A stretch of 54,471 nucleotides of DNA. Origin: a virus. The stretch spans positions 1-54,471 of the IMG/VR virus record IMGVR_UViG_3300035688_000006; one strand, written 5' to 3'. The notes beneath the pieces were generated by a model. The model was not told the DNA's origin, did not search any database, and was given only the letters and a program-made list of their open reading frames with translations. Shown here piece by piece: positions 46,153 through 54,416 of the stretch (positions are counted from its first letter, which is position 1; each line of letters opens with the position of its first letter). The position numbers and the translations under genes were made by a program.

Positions 46153-47050
46153 TTGACTCCTCGCCTATCGCCATCGCCCAGCAACATTCGCACCGGGGAT
46201 GCGCCGGAATCTCCCCCTCTGCCTCATCCACGTCGTAGACCCTCCCATCATTCGGAAGGCAGATCTCCTCGCAGGCCGTAGGATCCGCGACCCATTCAAG
46301 TTTCTCGATGCCGTGCTCCTTGTACGACAACCTCGTTCCTTCACTCAATGCCTCGGCCGTCTCAGTCCGGGCGATCGTCATGGCCCGGTCGGTCTGCATA
46401 TGCTGGGCGAGCCGCTCGACCTTGCTCATGATCTCGCCCTCGTCCATCCCGCTTTCCAAAAGGTCGCTGTAATATTTGCCGAGGCTCTCGCCCTGTTTTC
46501 CGCTAACCCCGACGATCGTCCTTAGTTCCCTACCCAGCGTCCCAAGATCCCGCCCTGATACAATGCCCGAGGAGATGTATCCCCTGATTCCGTACCTCGT
46601 CTCCTCGGTGATCCCCTTCACGAGTTCCCCCGCGTGCTTTCCTGCCCACTTAGCCGAGCGCTCGGTCATTTCCCCTATGCTTCCTCCGCCAGCCTTGAAG
46701 CGTACGCTCTTGTACCCAAGACTGTGGGCTTCCATGAGTGCAGGGAAGAAAATATCCTCACCCATCTTCTCCAAGGCCTTCCAATCGGCCAGCTTGTCCG
46801 CTATCTCTGCCGGACTGCCCTTCGGGAGTCCCCTGGCCAGCCTCGCCAGGACGGCCTTCCTGACCTTGTCCTTCCATAAGACTGCTGCCCTGGCCATGTT
46901 CTTTTGAGCCTTGACCCTCAAGACTTTGTAGGCCCGGGGGATCCCCGCCCTTCTCGCCTTGTGAATCTGGGCGAGCTCCCGCCTCACCGCAGCCAACTCG
47001 TGAATATGCCGCGGCTCGAAGGATATGGAAAGGGACAGTTCTTCGCTCAA
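46145..47050 (-). CDS. Mu gpF/SPP1 gp7-like minor head protein
   Basis: The 301-residue protein has a helical Lys/Arg-rich N-terminal part and the characteristic C-terminal pattern TIARTETAEALSEGTRLSYK, EWVADPTACEEICLPNDGRVYD and IPAHPRCECCWAM of phage Mu gpF-like minor head proteins. These sit inside or beneath the portal and may eject with DNA. It follows the portal, as expected. Confidence 0.85.
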   Translation of the reverse strand: MSEELSLSISFEPRHIHELAAVRRELAQIHKARRAGIPRAYKVLRVKAQKNMARAAVLWKDKVRKAVLARLARGLPKGSPAEIADKLADWKALEKMGEDIFFPALMEAHSLGYKSVRFKAGGGSIGEMTERSAKWAGKHAGELVKGITEETRYGIRGYISSGIVSGRDLGTLGRELRTIVGVSGKQGESLGKYYSDLLESGMDEGEIMSKVERLAQHMQTDRAMTIARTETAEALSEGTRLSYKEHGIEKLEWVADPTACEEICLPNDGRVYDVDEAEGEIPAHPRCECCWAMAIGEESSE

Positions 47051-47349
47051 TTATGACGGCCTCCGCCTGGGATCCTCGTTACCGGCTGAATCATCCGGCG
47101 CCCTTGAGCATCCCTGGGATCCTCTCTCTGTTTCTTGATCTCGGCCATGGATGCCTCGAGTTCCTCGGTCGTTATCTCTTTGATGAAAACGACGTTGTCT
47201 GCCCGGACCATCTTCTTGCCTCCGCTGGCTGAGATGATTTCAACGATCCTGCTCGGCTTGCCGAACTTCTTCTTGAGTTCCTCCGCGTCGTATTCGTCCC
47301 TCGTCAGGATCGTCATCGCCGGCACTCCCAAATAAATAATCAGTGGCAT
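47047..47349 (-). CDS. Hypothetical protein, 100 aa
   Basis: The product has an N-terminal strand pair, then helical charged segments (RDEYDAEELKKKFGKP, EEMEAS-like later) and a basic tail. It lies between portal and minor head protein genes and overlaps the latter's start. It could be a portal-associated helper. No family is recognised. Confidence 0.5.
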   Translation of the reverse strand: MPLIIYLGVPAMTILTRDEYDAEELKKKFGKPSRIVEIISASGGKKMVRADNVVFIKEITTEELEASMAEIKKQREDPRDAQGRRMIQPVTRIPGGGRHN

Positions 47350-47352
47350 AGG

Positions 47353-48981
47353 TCACTCTCCTTCTTCGATTTTATCTCTTGCCTCGGCCGCGGCCATCCG
47401 CGCTGCCTCCGCACTTGCTCGTCCCTTCTTCGCCTCGTCCAGAATCTTGTCTACCCTGGCTGCCAGTTCCTCGACCTGGGCGTCCCGGCCCTGGGTCATC
47501 CCTCCCACGCCGGCGTCGGACAAAGGCACATAGGCCGTGGAGATGTAGTACCTTTCCGCGTCTTCATCTTCGGGCGCCTCGACGTCCACCTCGTCCGCAA
47601 TCTGCTTCCTGTTCATGACTCCGACTCCGAAGAGTTGAACGCACCTGTTCGCGATTGCGTTGATATCCCGCAGGTCGACGTCGCCCCACCAAAATTCGAA
47701 CTTATCATTTTCGAGTCCCTTCTCGATAACCAAGGACGTGATGATCCTGGCCGTCACGAGCTTGAGCGGATTGACGCTGCTTTCGATGTAGACCCTCGTC
47801 GCTTCGGACGCTATATTCCCGCCCAGGCTGCCTTGCCTTGCAATGCCGATCCGATAGGGAGGCATCTTGAACGGGACCAGGACCTCGTCGATCAGCGATG
47901 CGTGATAGAGTTTGAAGTGGCCCTCTTTGATCTCGGTAACCAGGGGCTCCCACGTCACCTTGCCGCCTTCGGGAGGATTGACGACGATCGTCTTGTGGGC
48001 GTTCGCGCTGCCCTTGATATCGACGTCGATGAAGTCCGAAATGAGTTTGACGTTCTCCTCGTACCAGTCTCCCTCGACGATGACCATGGCCGCCGGCACC
48101 CCGTAGTTCTCGAAGAAGGCGAGGTTGTAATCCCTCGCCCCGATCATGGCCCTGACGCTTCCGACCGCCGGCAGGATGGGCGGCTGGCCATAGAACGAAC
48201 TCTGGGGATAATAGTTGACGAAGAAGATCAACTCGTTCGCTCTCTTATCTTCGGGCACGTTCTTCTCATCGCCCGTGTCCTGGTGGACGTCACCCTCGTA
48301 TCCGAACTTCTTGAACCACTTCTTGTCTATGCCCCGAATCTGGCAATATTTGTTGCGGTCTTTATGCACTCGTATCATGTGGGCGTGAACGTGGAATAGA
48401 GCGTCGATCTTGCCGTCCTGCCCGCGGGATACCTCGATGCCCATTTGGCCAACGGACTCGAAGTCTATGATCGCCCTCTTCCAGATCTCTTCGAACGTTT
48501 CGACGTCGTCATTCGGATTCCTGAAAAAATGAGACAGCCGCTTGAGCTCTGCGTCGTTTGGCCCAGGTGCTTTCGATGCCGCGGGAGCAGCCTCTACTTC
48601 GCCCTCCCCTGGAGTTGCCTCTGCTTCCTCCTCGGGCGCCGCTTCTACGTCCTCCTCCTCTTTCTCGGTGATGTCGTACCCCTGCCCCGTGACGTCCGTC
48701 GCGATCTGGCGGACACAAGCGTCGAAGTAGGAGCAGTTGTCCATGAGGAGCAGAATCGAAAGCATGTCGAACGGCGGGGGAGCCAGGTTGTTTTCGGTAA
48801 GATATAACTGCTCGATCGCGAGCTGCTTGCTCTTCTTGTTCGCGGCCTTCGTCTCTTTCTTGATCTCCGCCTTTCTTAACTGCTCCCAGGGGAATAGACC
48901 CCGGCTTGTGTAGACGTACCGGAATACTTTGCCCTTCCGCTTAACGGGAGGAGATGAAGACTCTTTGTTTTCGCTGCCCAT
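47353..48981 (-). CDS. Portal protein (PBSX type)
   Basis: ATG 48981 follows GGAGG. The 542-residue product has the DNCSYFDACVRQIATDVTGQGY motif region (read in two parts, about 79-100), a long acidic Pro/Glu-rich insert (near 108-140), then FHVHAHMIRVHKDRNKYCQ, NYYPQSSFYGQPPI and SLGGNIASEATRVY, the features of PBSX-family portals. The dodecameric portal is the vertex for packaging and neck assembly. It overlaps the terminase gene by 41 bp. Confidence 0.9.
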   Translation of the reverse strand: MGSENKESSSPPVKRKGKVFRYVYTSRGLFPWEQLRKAEIKKETKAANKKSKQLAIEQLYLTENNLAPPPFDMLSILLLMDNCSYFDACVRQIATDVTGQGYDITEKEEEDVEAAPEEEAEATPGEGEVEAAPAASKAPGPNDAELKRLSHFFRNPNDDVETFEEIWKRAIIDFESVGQMGIEVSRGQDGKIDALFHVHAHMIRVHKDRNKYCQIRGIDKKWFKKFGYEGDVHQDTGDEKNVPEDKRANELIFFVNYYPQSSFYGQPPILPAVGSVRAMIGARDYNLAFFENYGVPAAMVIVEGDWYEENVKLISDFIDVDIKGSANAHKTIVVNPPEGGKVTWEPLVTEIKEGHFKLYHASLIDEVLVPFKMPPYRIGIARQGSLGGNIASEATRVYIESSVNPLKLVTARIITSLVIEKGLENDKFEFWWGDVDLRDINAIANRCVQLFGVGVMNRKQIADEVDVEAPEDEDAERYYISTAYVPLSDAGVGGMTQGRDAQVEELAARVDKILDEAKKGRASAEAARMAAAEARDKIEEGE

Positions 48982-50464
48982 GATTCCCTCCAGCCTTAAC
49001 TTCGGACTCATTCACTACTGACCCTTCCGCCGGCCTTGGTTGGTCCGCCGGCACTTCTTTCTCCGGAACCTTCATGCCGCCGTGGATAACTTTTCCTCCG
49101 CGTCTCACCGGACCGAGTTTCCACATTACCCAGTAACGAGTTTCATCGAGGCTATGGTCTTTTTCCTTGACCGGCTTCCCTTTCCGCTCGAGATAATTAT
49201 TCACTTCCATGAGCCAATATTGACAACGTCGATTAACCCGGAATTTGGGCGGCCCCAGGACTGGGCGGAGGGCATTGCGGACGGCCCCGATGCCGATCTC
49301 AATATCATTATTCGCAGCATATAATTTTATTCCGGCCGCCGCCCATTCCTTTATCAGATCTGGACGGCTTGGATCGGCTACCCCCTCAGAAACATTCGGC
49401 CACCATGGCCGACTCCGGGCCTCCTCGATCAATCTTGTGTTCGTTGTGTTCGCGATATATATCTCATCGACCCTGATCCATCCGAGCGGCGTGAATTTCT
49501 GCCAGACGCCAAGCGAGAAAGGATTCGTCCCGCCCCAGTCGATCGAGATCACGGCCGGTAGATCGGGGCTGAAATCAGGCAGATCGAGCGGCGAATGGAT
49601 GGCTTCATCGAACTGTTCGCCATAAACGAGATCGGATCGCCCTACTTTATTGCAAAACCAATCGGTCTGAAGACTCATGAGCGACAGGTCCCTGAGTTTG
49701 CTTACGAAGTCGTGGATGGCATAATGGCCCTCGGCATTCTTCATCTGCAGGCCCGGACAGAAAGGTGTCAATTTGCATGTAGAACATGAGTAGTCCCGGC
49801 AACTTTCCGATGTCTCGAAAATACACCAATGATATATGGGGATCCCATGCTCCTTCGCGTTGGCCAGGGCCAAGTCCATCGCCCCGCCCACGCGGTGATT
49901 CGTGGATAGCCTTCCCAGGGAGCTTATGTGGCCATGTTTGCTCTGAGGCTGGGAAAGCGCCGCTATATAAACATCCTCCGGCATTTCGTCAACCTCATCC
50001 ATGATCAACTGGACCGGATGAGGACCGCGGGCCGAGCGAGTCGAGGCGGTGAGGACCGACACGCGGCTCTTATTTTTCCATTCCGTCAGCCTCCGCATGG
50101 GCTCGCCTGTGAGCCAGTCGTCCCGGAGCCCCGTCGAATCCCAGAAATCGCCCATTGCCTTATAGACCTTTTCGCTCTGCTCGAACGAACCGCCGAGGAT
50201 CGTCGTGTCATAGTCCGGGAGGAATCCACTTTTCACCCAGGTCACGAGCGCCGCTAGATAGCTCTTCCCGCCGGACCGGTTGGCCCAGACCACATAATCA
50301 TGGACCCGGCCGAGAAGGATATCCGTCACGAAATCCAGCGGGGCGCGGTGGTTGGGATTGCCGCAGTTAACGCGGCTGCTGATGCGCGGGCCGCGCAGCC
50401 ATTCTATAAGCGCCAAGACATCCGCCGCGGATTTTAGGCCATTACGCCTCAGGCCCTCGATCAT
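48941..50464 (-). CDS. Terminase large subunit
   Basis: The ATPase part has a Walker A-like WANRSGGKSYLAA (about 60-72 in the form starting at 50464) and Walker B VQLIMDEVDEMP. The C-terminal part begins with AVISIDWGGTNPFSLG, the nuclease domain with its metal-binding Asp, and DSDIE-like partners are expected later. It packages DNA through the portal and cuts concatemers. ATG 50464 minimises overlap with the small subunit; ATG 50578 is a longer option. A Cys-rich insert (CRDYSCSTCKLTPFC) lies between the two catalytic parts. Confidence 0.9.
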   Translation of the reverse strand: MIEGLRRNGLKSAADVLALIEWLRGPRISSRVNCGNPNHRAPLDFVTDILLGRVHDYVVWANRSGGKSYLAALVTWVKSGFLPDYDTTILGGSFEQSEKVYKAMGDFWDSTGLRDDWLTGEPMRRLTEWKNKSRVSVLTASTRSARGPHPVQLIMDEVDEMPEDVYIAALSQPQSKHGHISSLGRLSTNHRVGGAMDLALANAKEHGIPIYHWCIFETSESCRDYSCSTCKLTPFCPGLQMKNAEGHYAIHDFVSKLRDLSLMSLQTDWFCNKVGRSDLVYGEQFDEAIHSPLDLPDFSPDLPAVISIDWGGTNPFSLGVWQKFTPLGWIRVDEIYIANTTNTRLIEEARSRPWWPNVSEGVADPSRPDLIKEWAAAGIKLYAANNDIEIGIGAVRNALRPVLGPPKFRVNRRCQYWLMEVNNYLERKGKPVKEKDHSLDETRYWVMWKLGPVRRGGKVIHGGMKVPEKEVPADQPRPAEGSVVNESEVKAGGNHGQRKQRVFISSR

Positions 50465-50933
50465 CACCTTCTGAATCTTCCGGCTGTATGGGAAGCTCCA
50501 GAAGGCGTCGATGTCCGTCCCCGTTTCCATTGCGGAGGATGGCGACGAATTCCTTGACGCCTGTGATTCCATATTCATCCAAGAACTCCTTCAATTCCTG
50601 CATCGGGCCGATCTCCTCGATTATCGGTTGGCTGATTTTTCCCTCCGTCCTTTCGGCTATAAAGTTGACGGCCCAGGCCTCCCCGGCGATTGCGGCCCGC
50701 CATACGGATTTGATCAGCCACAACACCCTTTTCAGGTGCAGTGTCTTCTCCCCTATTTTGCCGGTTTCCATCTCCTCGCCTTCGGTAATCAGAAGGTCGC
50801 GGAGCGTCCTATTAAAAGTGAGAACTTTGTGACTGATCTGTCCGTTACGATTGATGCGAGGATCGCCCTTTTTGAAAGAGCCTGCTGTCGGAGGACGTTG
50901 AGCTGTATTACTGTCTATTTTCTCATTCATCAC
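50442..50933 (-). CDS. Terminase small subunit-like protein
   Basis: This 163-residue protein precedes the large subunit, as small subunits do, and has an N-terminal SFKKGDPRINRNGQ segment of the DUF5681-like type, a helical middle (KRVLWLIKSVWRAAIAGEAW), and an acidic C-terminus. It should recognise the packaging site and recruit the large subunit. The call depends on position and partial pattern. Confidence 0.6.
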   Translation of the reverse strand: MMNEKIDSNTAQRPPTAGSFKKGDPRINRNGQISHKVLTFNRTLRDLLITEGEEMETGKIGEKTLHLKRVLWLIKSVWRAAIAGEAWAVNFIAERTEGKISQPIIEEIGPMQELKEFLDEYGITGVKEFVAILRNGNGDGHRRLLELPIQPEDSEGDDRGPEA

Positions 50934-51014
50934 ATTTCTTTATCATTTTGGGGACTTCATTTTTATCGACATAATCCACGTATCGCTTTATTGGATTTCA
51001 TTTTATATGTTCAC

Positions 51015-51043
51015 TTGACAGGAAATTCGCGGCGATTTATATT
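51015..51043 (+). promoter_or_regulatory. Plus-strand promoter of the DUF523/TudS-like gene
   Basis: TTGACA (51015-51020), 17 bp, TATATT (51038-51043) on the plus strand, with an AAAGGAG ribosome site and ATG at 51072 downstream. It faces the packaging genes on the other strand. The 50934-51071 gap otherwise shows nothing. Confidence 0.7.
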
Positions 51044-51071
51044 TTAAGTGCAAATAAAGAAAGGAGTTAAG

Positions 51072-51533
51072 ATGATTATCTATTGCAGTTCGTGTCTTCT
51101 CGGGAAGCAATGCCTCTGGCATGGTAATATTCTTAAATTCTCGGCAGGGGGAATCGCGATGATTGCTGCGGCTGGCCATATCTTCATCGATTCCTGCCCC
51201 GAGATACTTGGCGGTTTGTCTTGTCCTCGCCCCCCTTCTTATCGCAGGCCTAATCGCCCGGGCCTGCTCATCGCGGCCGGCAAGGACGTCACGCCGGCGT
51301 TCGAACTCGGGGCAAGGCGGGCGCTGGCATTTCTGCGCGAAGCGCGGCCGCGTCCAGAGCTCGCCCTCCTGTTGGCCAAAAGTCCCTCCTGCGATCCCGG
51401 CTTCGGGATATTTGGCCGCGAAGCGGCAAAATTTATCCACGCGATCGCCTGCAATCGCAAGGATGGCCTCTGGCTCGAGCAGGCCTTGAAATTCTTGCAT
51501 ATCCTTCCACCTCAACGATATTTATTCCAATAG
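51072..51533 (+). CDS. DUF523/TudS-like [Fe-S] thiouracil desulfidase-like protein
   Basis: Start ATG 51072 after AAGGAG. The 153-residue protein shows the DUF523 signature: CLLGKQC near the start (C8, C14), SCPEILGGLSCPRPPS (about 41-56), KDVTPAFELGARRAL (about 71-85) and SPSC (104-107). Characterised relatives (TudS) use a [4Fe-4S] cluster to remove sulfur from 2-thiouracil. It is one of only two convincing plus-strand genes, has its own promoter and converges with the ParB-PP-loop gene (22-bp overlap), as for a moron gene. Substrate in the phage is unknown; thio-modified RNA or DNA is a hypothesis. Confidence 0.75.
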   Translation: MIIYCSSCLLGKQCLWHGNILKFSAGGIAMIAAAGHIFIDSCPEILGGLSCPRPPSYRRPNRPGLLIAAGKDVTPAFELGARRALAFLREARPRPELALLLAKSPSCDPGFGIFGREAAKFIHAIACNRKDGLWLEQALKFLHILPPQRYLFQ

Positions 51534-52708
51534 TTATAAAAATAATCAATATTATTATCACCTGAATGGCGAGGAAATTTCAAGGTCATTGCCAAGATGC
51601 GCATTTCTTCCCAAAGCATTGGATAACATGTTTGGAGCGCTTCCCACTGAGGACTGGATTTACTTTTTCCTTGAAATGGACACATCCAACAAGCTGTTCT
51701 CTTAAATCCCCGAACATAACCAGGCCAAAGCAATCCCTCTGCTTTTTTTAATAATTCCTCATACTCATCCTTTGATGTTTTGAAATAGGGGGAATAACTT
51801 AATCCCTTCGAGGATAAATGTACCGATGATCTTCGGGTACGACTTATAATTTGATCGGGTCGCCCTCCCCTTATTTTCAAAACCTTGACCGGGTCCGTAT
51901 TATCTATCGTCTTCTCTATAACATCGTTTATGAACATATGTTGGCAATCTCGATATATGGGGTCTGGCCATTTCCCTTTCTGAATATAATGCGCTATGAT
52001 ATTTTCTGTCGCATGTAGTATACGGAGATTGAATCCTTGTGCCTTCGCCAGACGCAAAATATACGCTATTAAATCTGGAAATTCGGCCCCCGTTTCAACA
52101 AATAAAGCCTCAAATGATTTCCCAATAATTTCACAAGCTTTTTTAGTCCAATATAAGGCGAGAAGAGAATCTTTGCCGCCACTGAATTCAACAAAAATAT
52201 ATTCAAAATTCGCCAACCAGATAAGCTTATCTTCGGGTATTTGCGGAAGATCCGGAAGTTTAATTAAATTATCCAATTGATTTCCACCTGGTCCATATTG
52301 TTCAATTATATTTTTTAAATTTACCGCCTTTCCTAGATCGATCTTATAATCCTCAAGATTAATTTCTTCAAAATGCGGATATACCAGTTCGGCCAATTTA
52401 TCCTCGAGATATTCCCCCGCCCGATCATTGTCCGAGAGCGCGTATTTTATCTTTTCCGCTTTCGTCTCAGCCCTGACGACTGATATTTCAACATCTTTAT
52501 GGCCAAGTTCCAGAAGTGCCCTTATCCTCATATTCCCGCCGAGCGTTATGAATCCGCCGTTCTCCTCAACGCAGATGAGCGGCTTATAAATTCCGAGGTC
52601 CTGGATCTGCCGCTTCAGACGCCCAAAGTCGGCGGTCTTGATATTTCTGGGATTTTCCGCCCATGGCTTGACGAACTCAATTGAGACTTTCCGGATGTCC
52701 ATTCCCAT
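51512..52708 (-). CDS. ParB-like domain fused to DndC/PAPS reductase-like PP-loop protein
   Basis: Residues 1-130 form a ParB-like domain (NPRNIKTADFGRLKRQI, ITLGGNMRIRALLELGH). From about 165 on there is a PP-loop ATPase: FVEFSGGKDSLLALYW (SGGKDS 176-181), LFVETGAEFPDL, then FKRTACWMCPF with C340 and C343. Cysteines C255 and C361 could complete a Fe-S site, as in DndC and IbrA. DndC inserts sulfur into DNA backbones with partners that are absent here; IbrB/IbrA join ParB- and PAPS-reductase-like proteins as separate chains. The reaction here is unknown; nucleic-acid or cofactor thiolation is the natural hypothesis. Confidence 0.75.
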   Translation of the reverse strand: MGMDIRKVSIEFVKPWAENPRNIKTADFGRLKRQIQDLGIYKPLICVEENGGFITLGGNMRIRALLELGHKDVEISVVRAETKAEKIKYALSDNDRAGEYLEDKLAELVYPHFEEINLEDYKIDLGKAVNLKNIIEQYGPGGNQLDNLIKLPDLPQIPEDKLIWLANFEYIFVEFSGGKDSLLALYWTKKACEIIGKSFEALFVETGAEFPDLIAYILRLAKAQGFNLRILHATENIIAHYIQKGKWPDPIYRDCQHMFINDVIEKTIDNTDPVKVLKIRGGRPDQIISRTRRSSVHLSSKGLSYSPYFKTSKDEYEELLKKAEGLLWPGYVRGFKRTACWMCPFQGKSKSSPQWEALQTCYPMLWEEMRILAMTLKFPRHSGDNNIDYFYNYWNKYR

Positions 52709-52730
52709 CTTGGGCCTCTTCCCGGCTTCA

Positions 52731-52760
52731 ATAATGGGACAGAATGAGGATGGCTGTCAA
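52731..52760 (-). promoter_or_regulatory. Promoter of the ParB-PP-loop gene and late block
   Basis: TTGACA (52760-52755), 18 bp, CATTAT (52736-52731), start near 52724, 16 bases before the ATG. The 131-bp gap around it shows no other gene. Confidence 0.55.
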
Positions 52761-52839
52761 GAAAAAAGTTATTTTATTGAATCAGATTATATTTATTGGC
52801 CACCAATTTTGGCCTAGCCCATTAGCATTGAAACCGCCG

Positions 52840-53034
52840 CTATTCCTCGCTCATCCTCTTCTCATAGCAGTCCGGCCCGCAGAATATTCTGTGATTCGGA
52901 TGGATGTATCTGATACCTGGATGGATAATCCCGCAAATCGGGCACTGCACGGCTATCCCCGATTCCAACGCCTCTCTGACGGACATTCTGTTGATTTTTT
53001 TCATTAAATCGTTATACCGTTTGTCATGTGTCAT
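52840..53034 (-). CDS. Small zinc-finger protein, 64 aa
   Basis: ATG 53034 follows AAGGAAA and avoids overlapping the upstream gene. The product has a helical basic N-terminus and a CPICG...CGPDC zinc site (about 31-53) with several histidines. It probably binds nucleic acid or another protein. No named family. Confidence 0.55.
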   Translation of the reverse strand: MTHDKRYNDLMKKINRMSVREALESGIAVQCPICGIIHPGIRYIHPNHRIFCGPDCYEKRMSEE

Positions 53035-53050
53035 TTTCCTTGAATTTTCG

Positions 53051-53248
53051 CTAGCTTTTATTCGCACATCCGGGGCATAGATGCGACCAATCTCCGACAT
53101 CATCCTTGGATATCTTCCAGCCGATCATTTTTGCGTCGGCTATAAAATCCTTGAAATAAGTTCGGTCAAAAAATTCGGATATTCCGCAGTCGTCACATTC
53201 CATATCAAAGCCGGAAATTCCGCCTTCCCTGGCCCAATCAGTTATCAT
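53051..53248 (-). CDS. Small zinc-ribbon protein, 65 aa
   Basis: Contains CDDCG (about 18-22) and HLCPGC (56-61), a two-pair zinc ribbon around a helical GWKISKDDVGDWSH segment that is common in small phage proteins. Paired with the zinc-finger gene downstream. Function unknown. Confidence 0.55.
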   Translation of the reverse strand: MITDWAREGGISGFDMECDDCGISEFFDRTYFKDFIADAKMIGWKISKDDVGDWSHLCPGCANKS

Positions 53249-53307
53249 TTTCCTCTATGGTCTAAGCTTATGCATGTGTTCATGCTCCGTAGCTATCGGT
53301 TCGCTAT

Positions 53308-53610
53308 TTATTTCTCGGGTATCTTCCTGTACTTTTTGAGCTCGAGTTCCAACTCGGCGACTTTGCTCCACGCCCAAATCGCCTTGAGGATGAAAGCCTT
53401 GGTCACAATCGTATACTCGCCGGCCGGATCCGCGTCGGCAGCCCAGGCCAGGACGCCCGCTGTGATCGACCCTATGACCTTCTCCTCCCCGACCGGCACG
53501 TAAATATTGGGGGGAGGGATCTTACCGCAAGCCGTGAAGTAGCTTAGCGATAATACGATTGAGAGCGTCAAAATCATTGCTCTCCATGGCTTTGAGCGCA
53601 TCTTGTTCAT
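53308..53610 (-). CDS. Putative lipoprotein, outer spanin candidate
   Basis: ATG 53610 follows AAAGGAAC and lies inside the 70-aa gene upstream in another frame. The product has a basic start, a hydrophobic stretch (ILTLSIVLSLSYF) and a lipobox-like FTAC (Cys29, with an unusual Phe at -3), then proline-rich PPPNIYVPV. A short lipoprotein with Pro-rich tail, nested in the previous gene, is the plan of Rz1-type outer spanins. Length (100 aa) is longer than many Rz1. A periplasmic or tail role is possible. Confidence 0.5.
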   Translation of the reverse strand: MNKMRSKPWRAMILTLSIVLSLSYFTACGKIPPPNIYVPVGEEKVIGSITAGVLAWAADADPAGEYTIVTKAFILKAIWAWSKVAELELELKKYRKIPEK

Positions 53611-53734
53611 CTTTGTTCCTTTCCTTTTGAATTTCGTCGATTTTCTCATTGATCTTCTCCAACTCTGTCTTTAACAGATGAGGCAATAATTGGAGAACCA
53701 GCTCTAGAATTCCTCCGATCACTTCTCCCGGCAT
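53522..53734 (-). CDS. Small coiled-coil protein, 70 aa
   Basis: The first 20 residues are hydrophobic but contain glutamate (GGILELVLQLLPHLL), followed by Lys/Glu coiled-coil heptads (about 22-50). It overlaps the lipoprotein gene in another frame. If this is a spanin pair it would be the inner member, but the hydrophobic part is weak as a membrane anchor. Confidence 0.5.
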   Translation of the reverse strand: MPGEVIGGILELVLQLLPHLLKTELEKINEKIDEIQKERNKDEQDALKAMESNDFDALNRIIAKLLHGLR

Positions 53735-53735
53735 G

Positions 53736-53912
53736 TTAGTCCTTGAATAATCCGGATTTCTCCGCTTCTGTCAAAACCGATAAGACGTGTTCGTATACGC
53801 GATTATAAGCGGCAGTCTCCAACTTCGGAAGTTCCGGCGGTCTAATGCTCGACCAAAAAATAAGCATGATTTTTTCGGTCAACATACCCGCTTTTGTTTT
53901 TGGTGTTTCCAT
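53736..53912 (-). CDS. Hypothetical protein, 58 aa
   Basis: ATG 53912 follows an AGGAGG site; the longer frame is not needed. The product is helical with an IMLIFWSSIRPP segment and a C-terminal amphipathic helix (YEHVLSVLTEAEKSG). It lies between the tail-tube paralogue and the coiled-coil gene. No family is recognised. Confidence 0.5.
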   Translation of the reverse strand: METPKTKAGMLTEKIMLIFWSSIRPPELPKLETAAYNRVYEHVLSVLTEAEKSGLFKD

Positions 53913-53922
53913 GTTATTCCTC

Positions 53923-54327
53923 CTAAAATCTAAATTTAACAAAATCTCCGCGCCTCCTCGGGGAATCGTCGGGAAAACTGATGAAGGTGAGTTTGTAGAG
54001 ACCGTTCTCTGATTCTAATCCGACCGGGTACGCTCGGTAAACTGTTAGCCACGTTTTTTTTGCCGATACAATTCCTCCGGCCGCCCGTTTCAAAATGAGT
54101 TTCTTGGATTCGGCATACACCGATGCCGGCTTCATCCTGGCCTTTATGAGCTTACGGAGCACGACTCTCAAGCCCGAGTTGCCCTCAAAAGTGCATTGGA
54201 ATTTGAGAACCGATGTGTAAAGCCCCGCGTTCTTTTGAACTGCCATACAGTCTTTTGCCAAGCCGAGCTCCTTCTTGTCCCACACTACCTTGCATGGACC
54301 CAGGTCTGATACGTAATTCGGGCTCAC
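53923..54327 (-). CDS. Diverged tail-tube paralogue
   Basis: GTG 54327 overlaps the stop of the 30-aa gene (GTGA). The 134-residue protein keeps landmarks of the major tail protein at 30954-31475: DLGPCKVVWD near the start (compare DIGPCQVTWD), WLTVYRAYP (compare WLHIYHAHP) and KLTFISFPDD (compare VKFLVFPSLD). It lacks about 40 residues. It is coded 22 kb away, near the packaging end. It may be a minor tube or tip-ring subunit, or a host-directed relative. Confidence 0.6.
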   Translation of the reverse strand: MSPNYVSDLGPCKVVWDKKELGLAKDCMAVQKNAGLYTSVLKFQCTFEGNSGLRVVLRKLIKARMKPASVYAESKKLILKRAAGGIVSAKKTWLTVYRAYPVGLESENGLYKLTFISFPDDSPRRRGDFVKFRF

Positions 54328-54416
54328 CTCACCGCCCCTTCATCCCCGCTCCCCGGTTTCCCGATGGCCACGTCCATGACCCATTCTTGCACCTTTGCTG
54401 CAAGTTTGTGTGACAT
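54324..54416 (-). CDS. Tiny hypothetical protein, 30 aa
   Basis: A 30-codon frame behind an AGGAA-type site, overlapping the GTG start of the tail-tube paralogue. The peptide has one amphipathic helix and a Gly/Asp-rich end. It may serve mainly to couple translation of the next gene. The next 55 bases to the window end carry no confident gene. Confidence 0.35.
   Translation of the reverse strand: MSHKLAAKVQEWVMDVAIGKPGSGDEGAVR

Noticed and set aside
51003-51515. Minus-strand frame opposite the DUF523 gene
   Set aside because: The plus strand has the family signature, a promoter and a ribosome site; the minus frame is a shadow.
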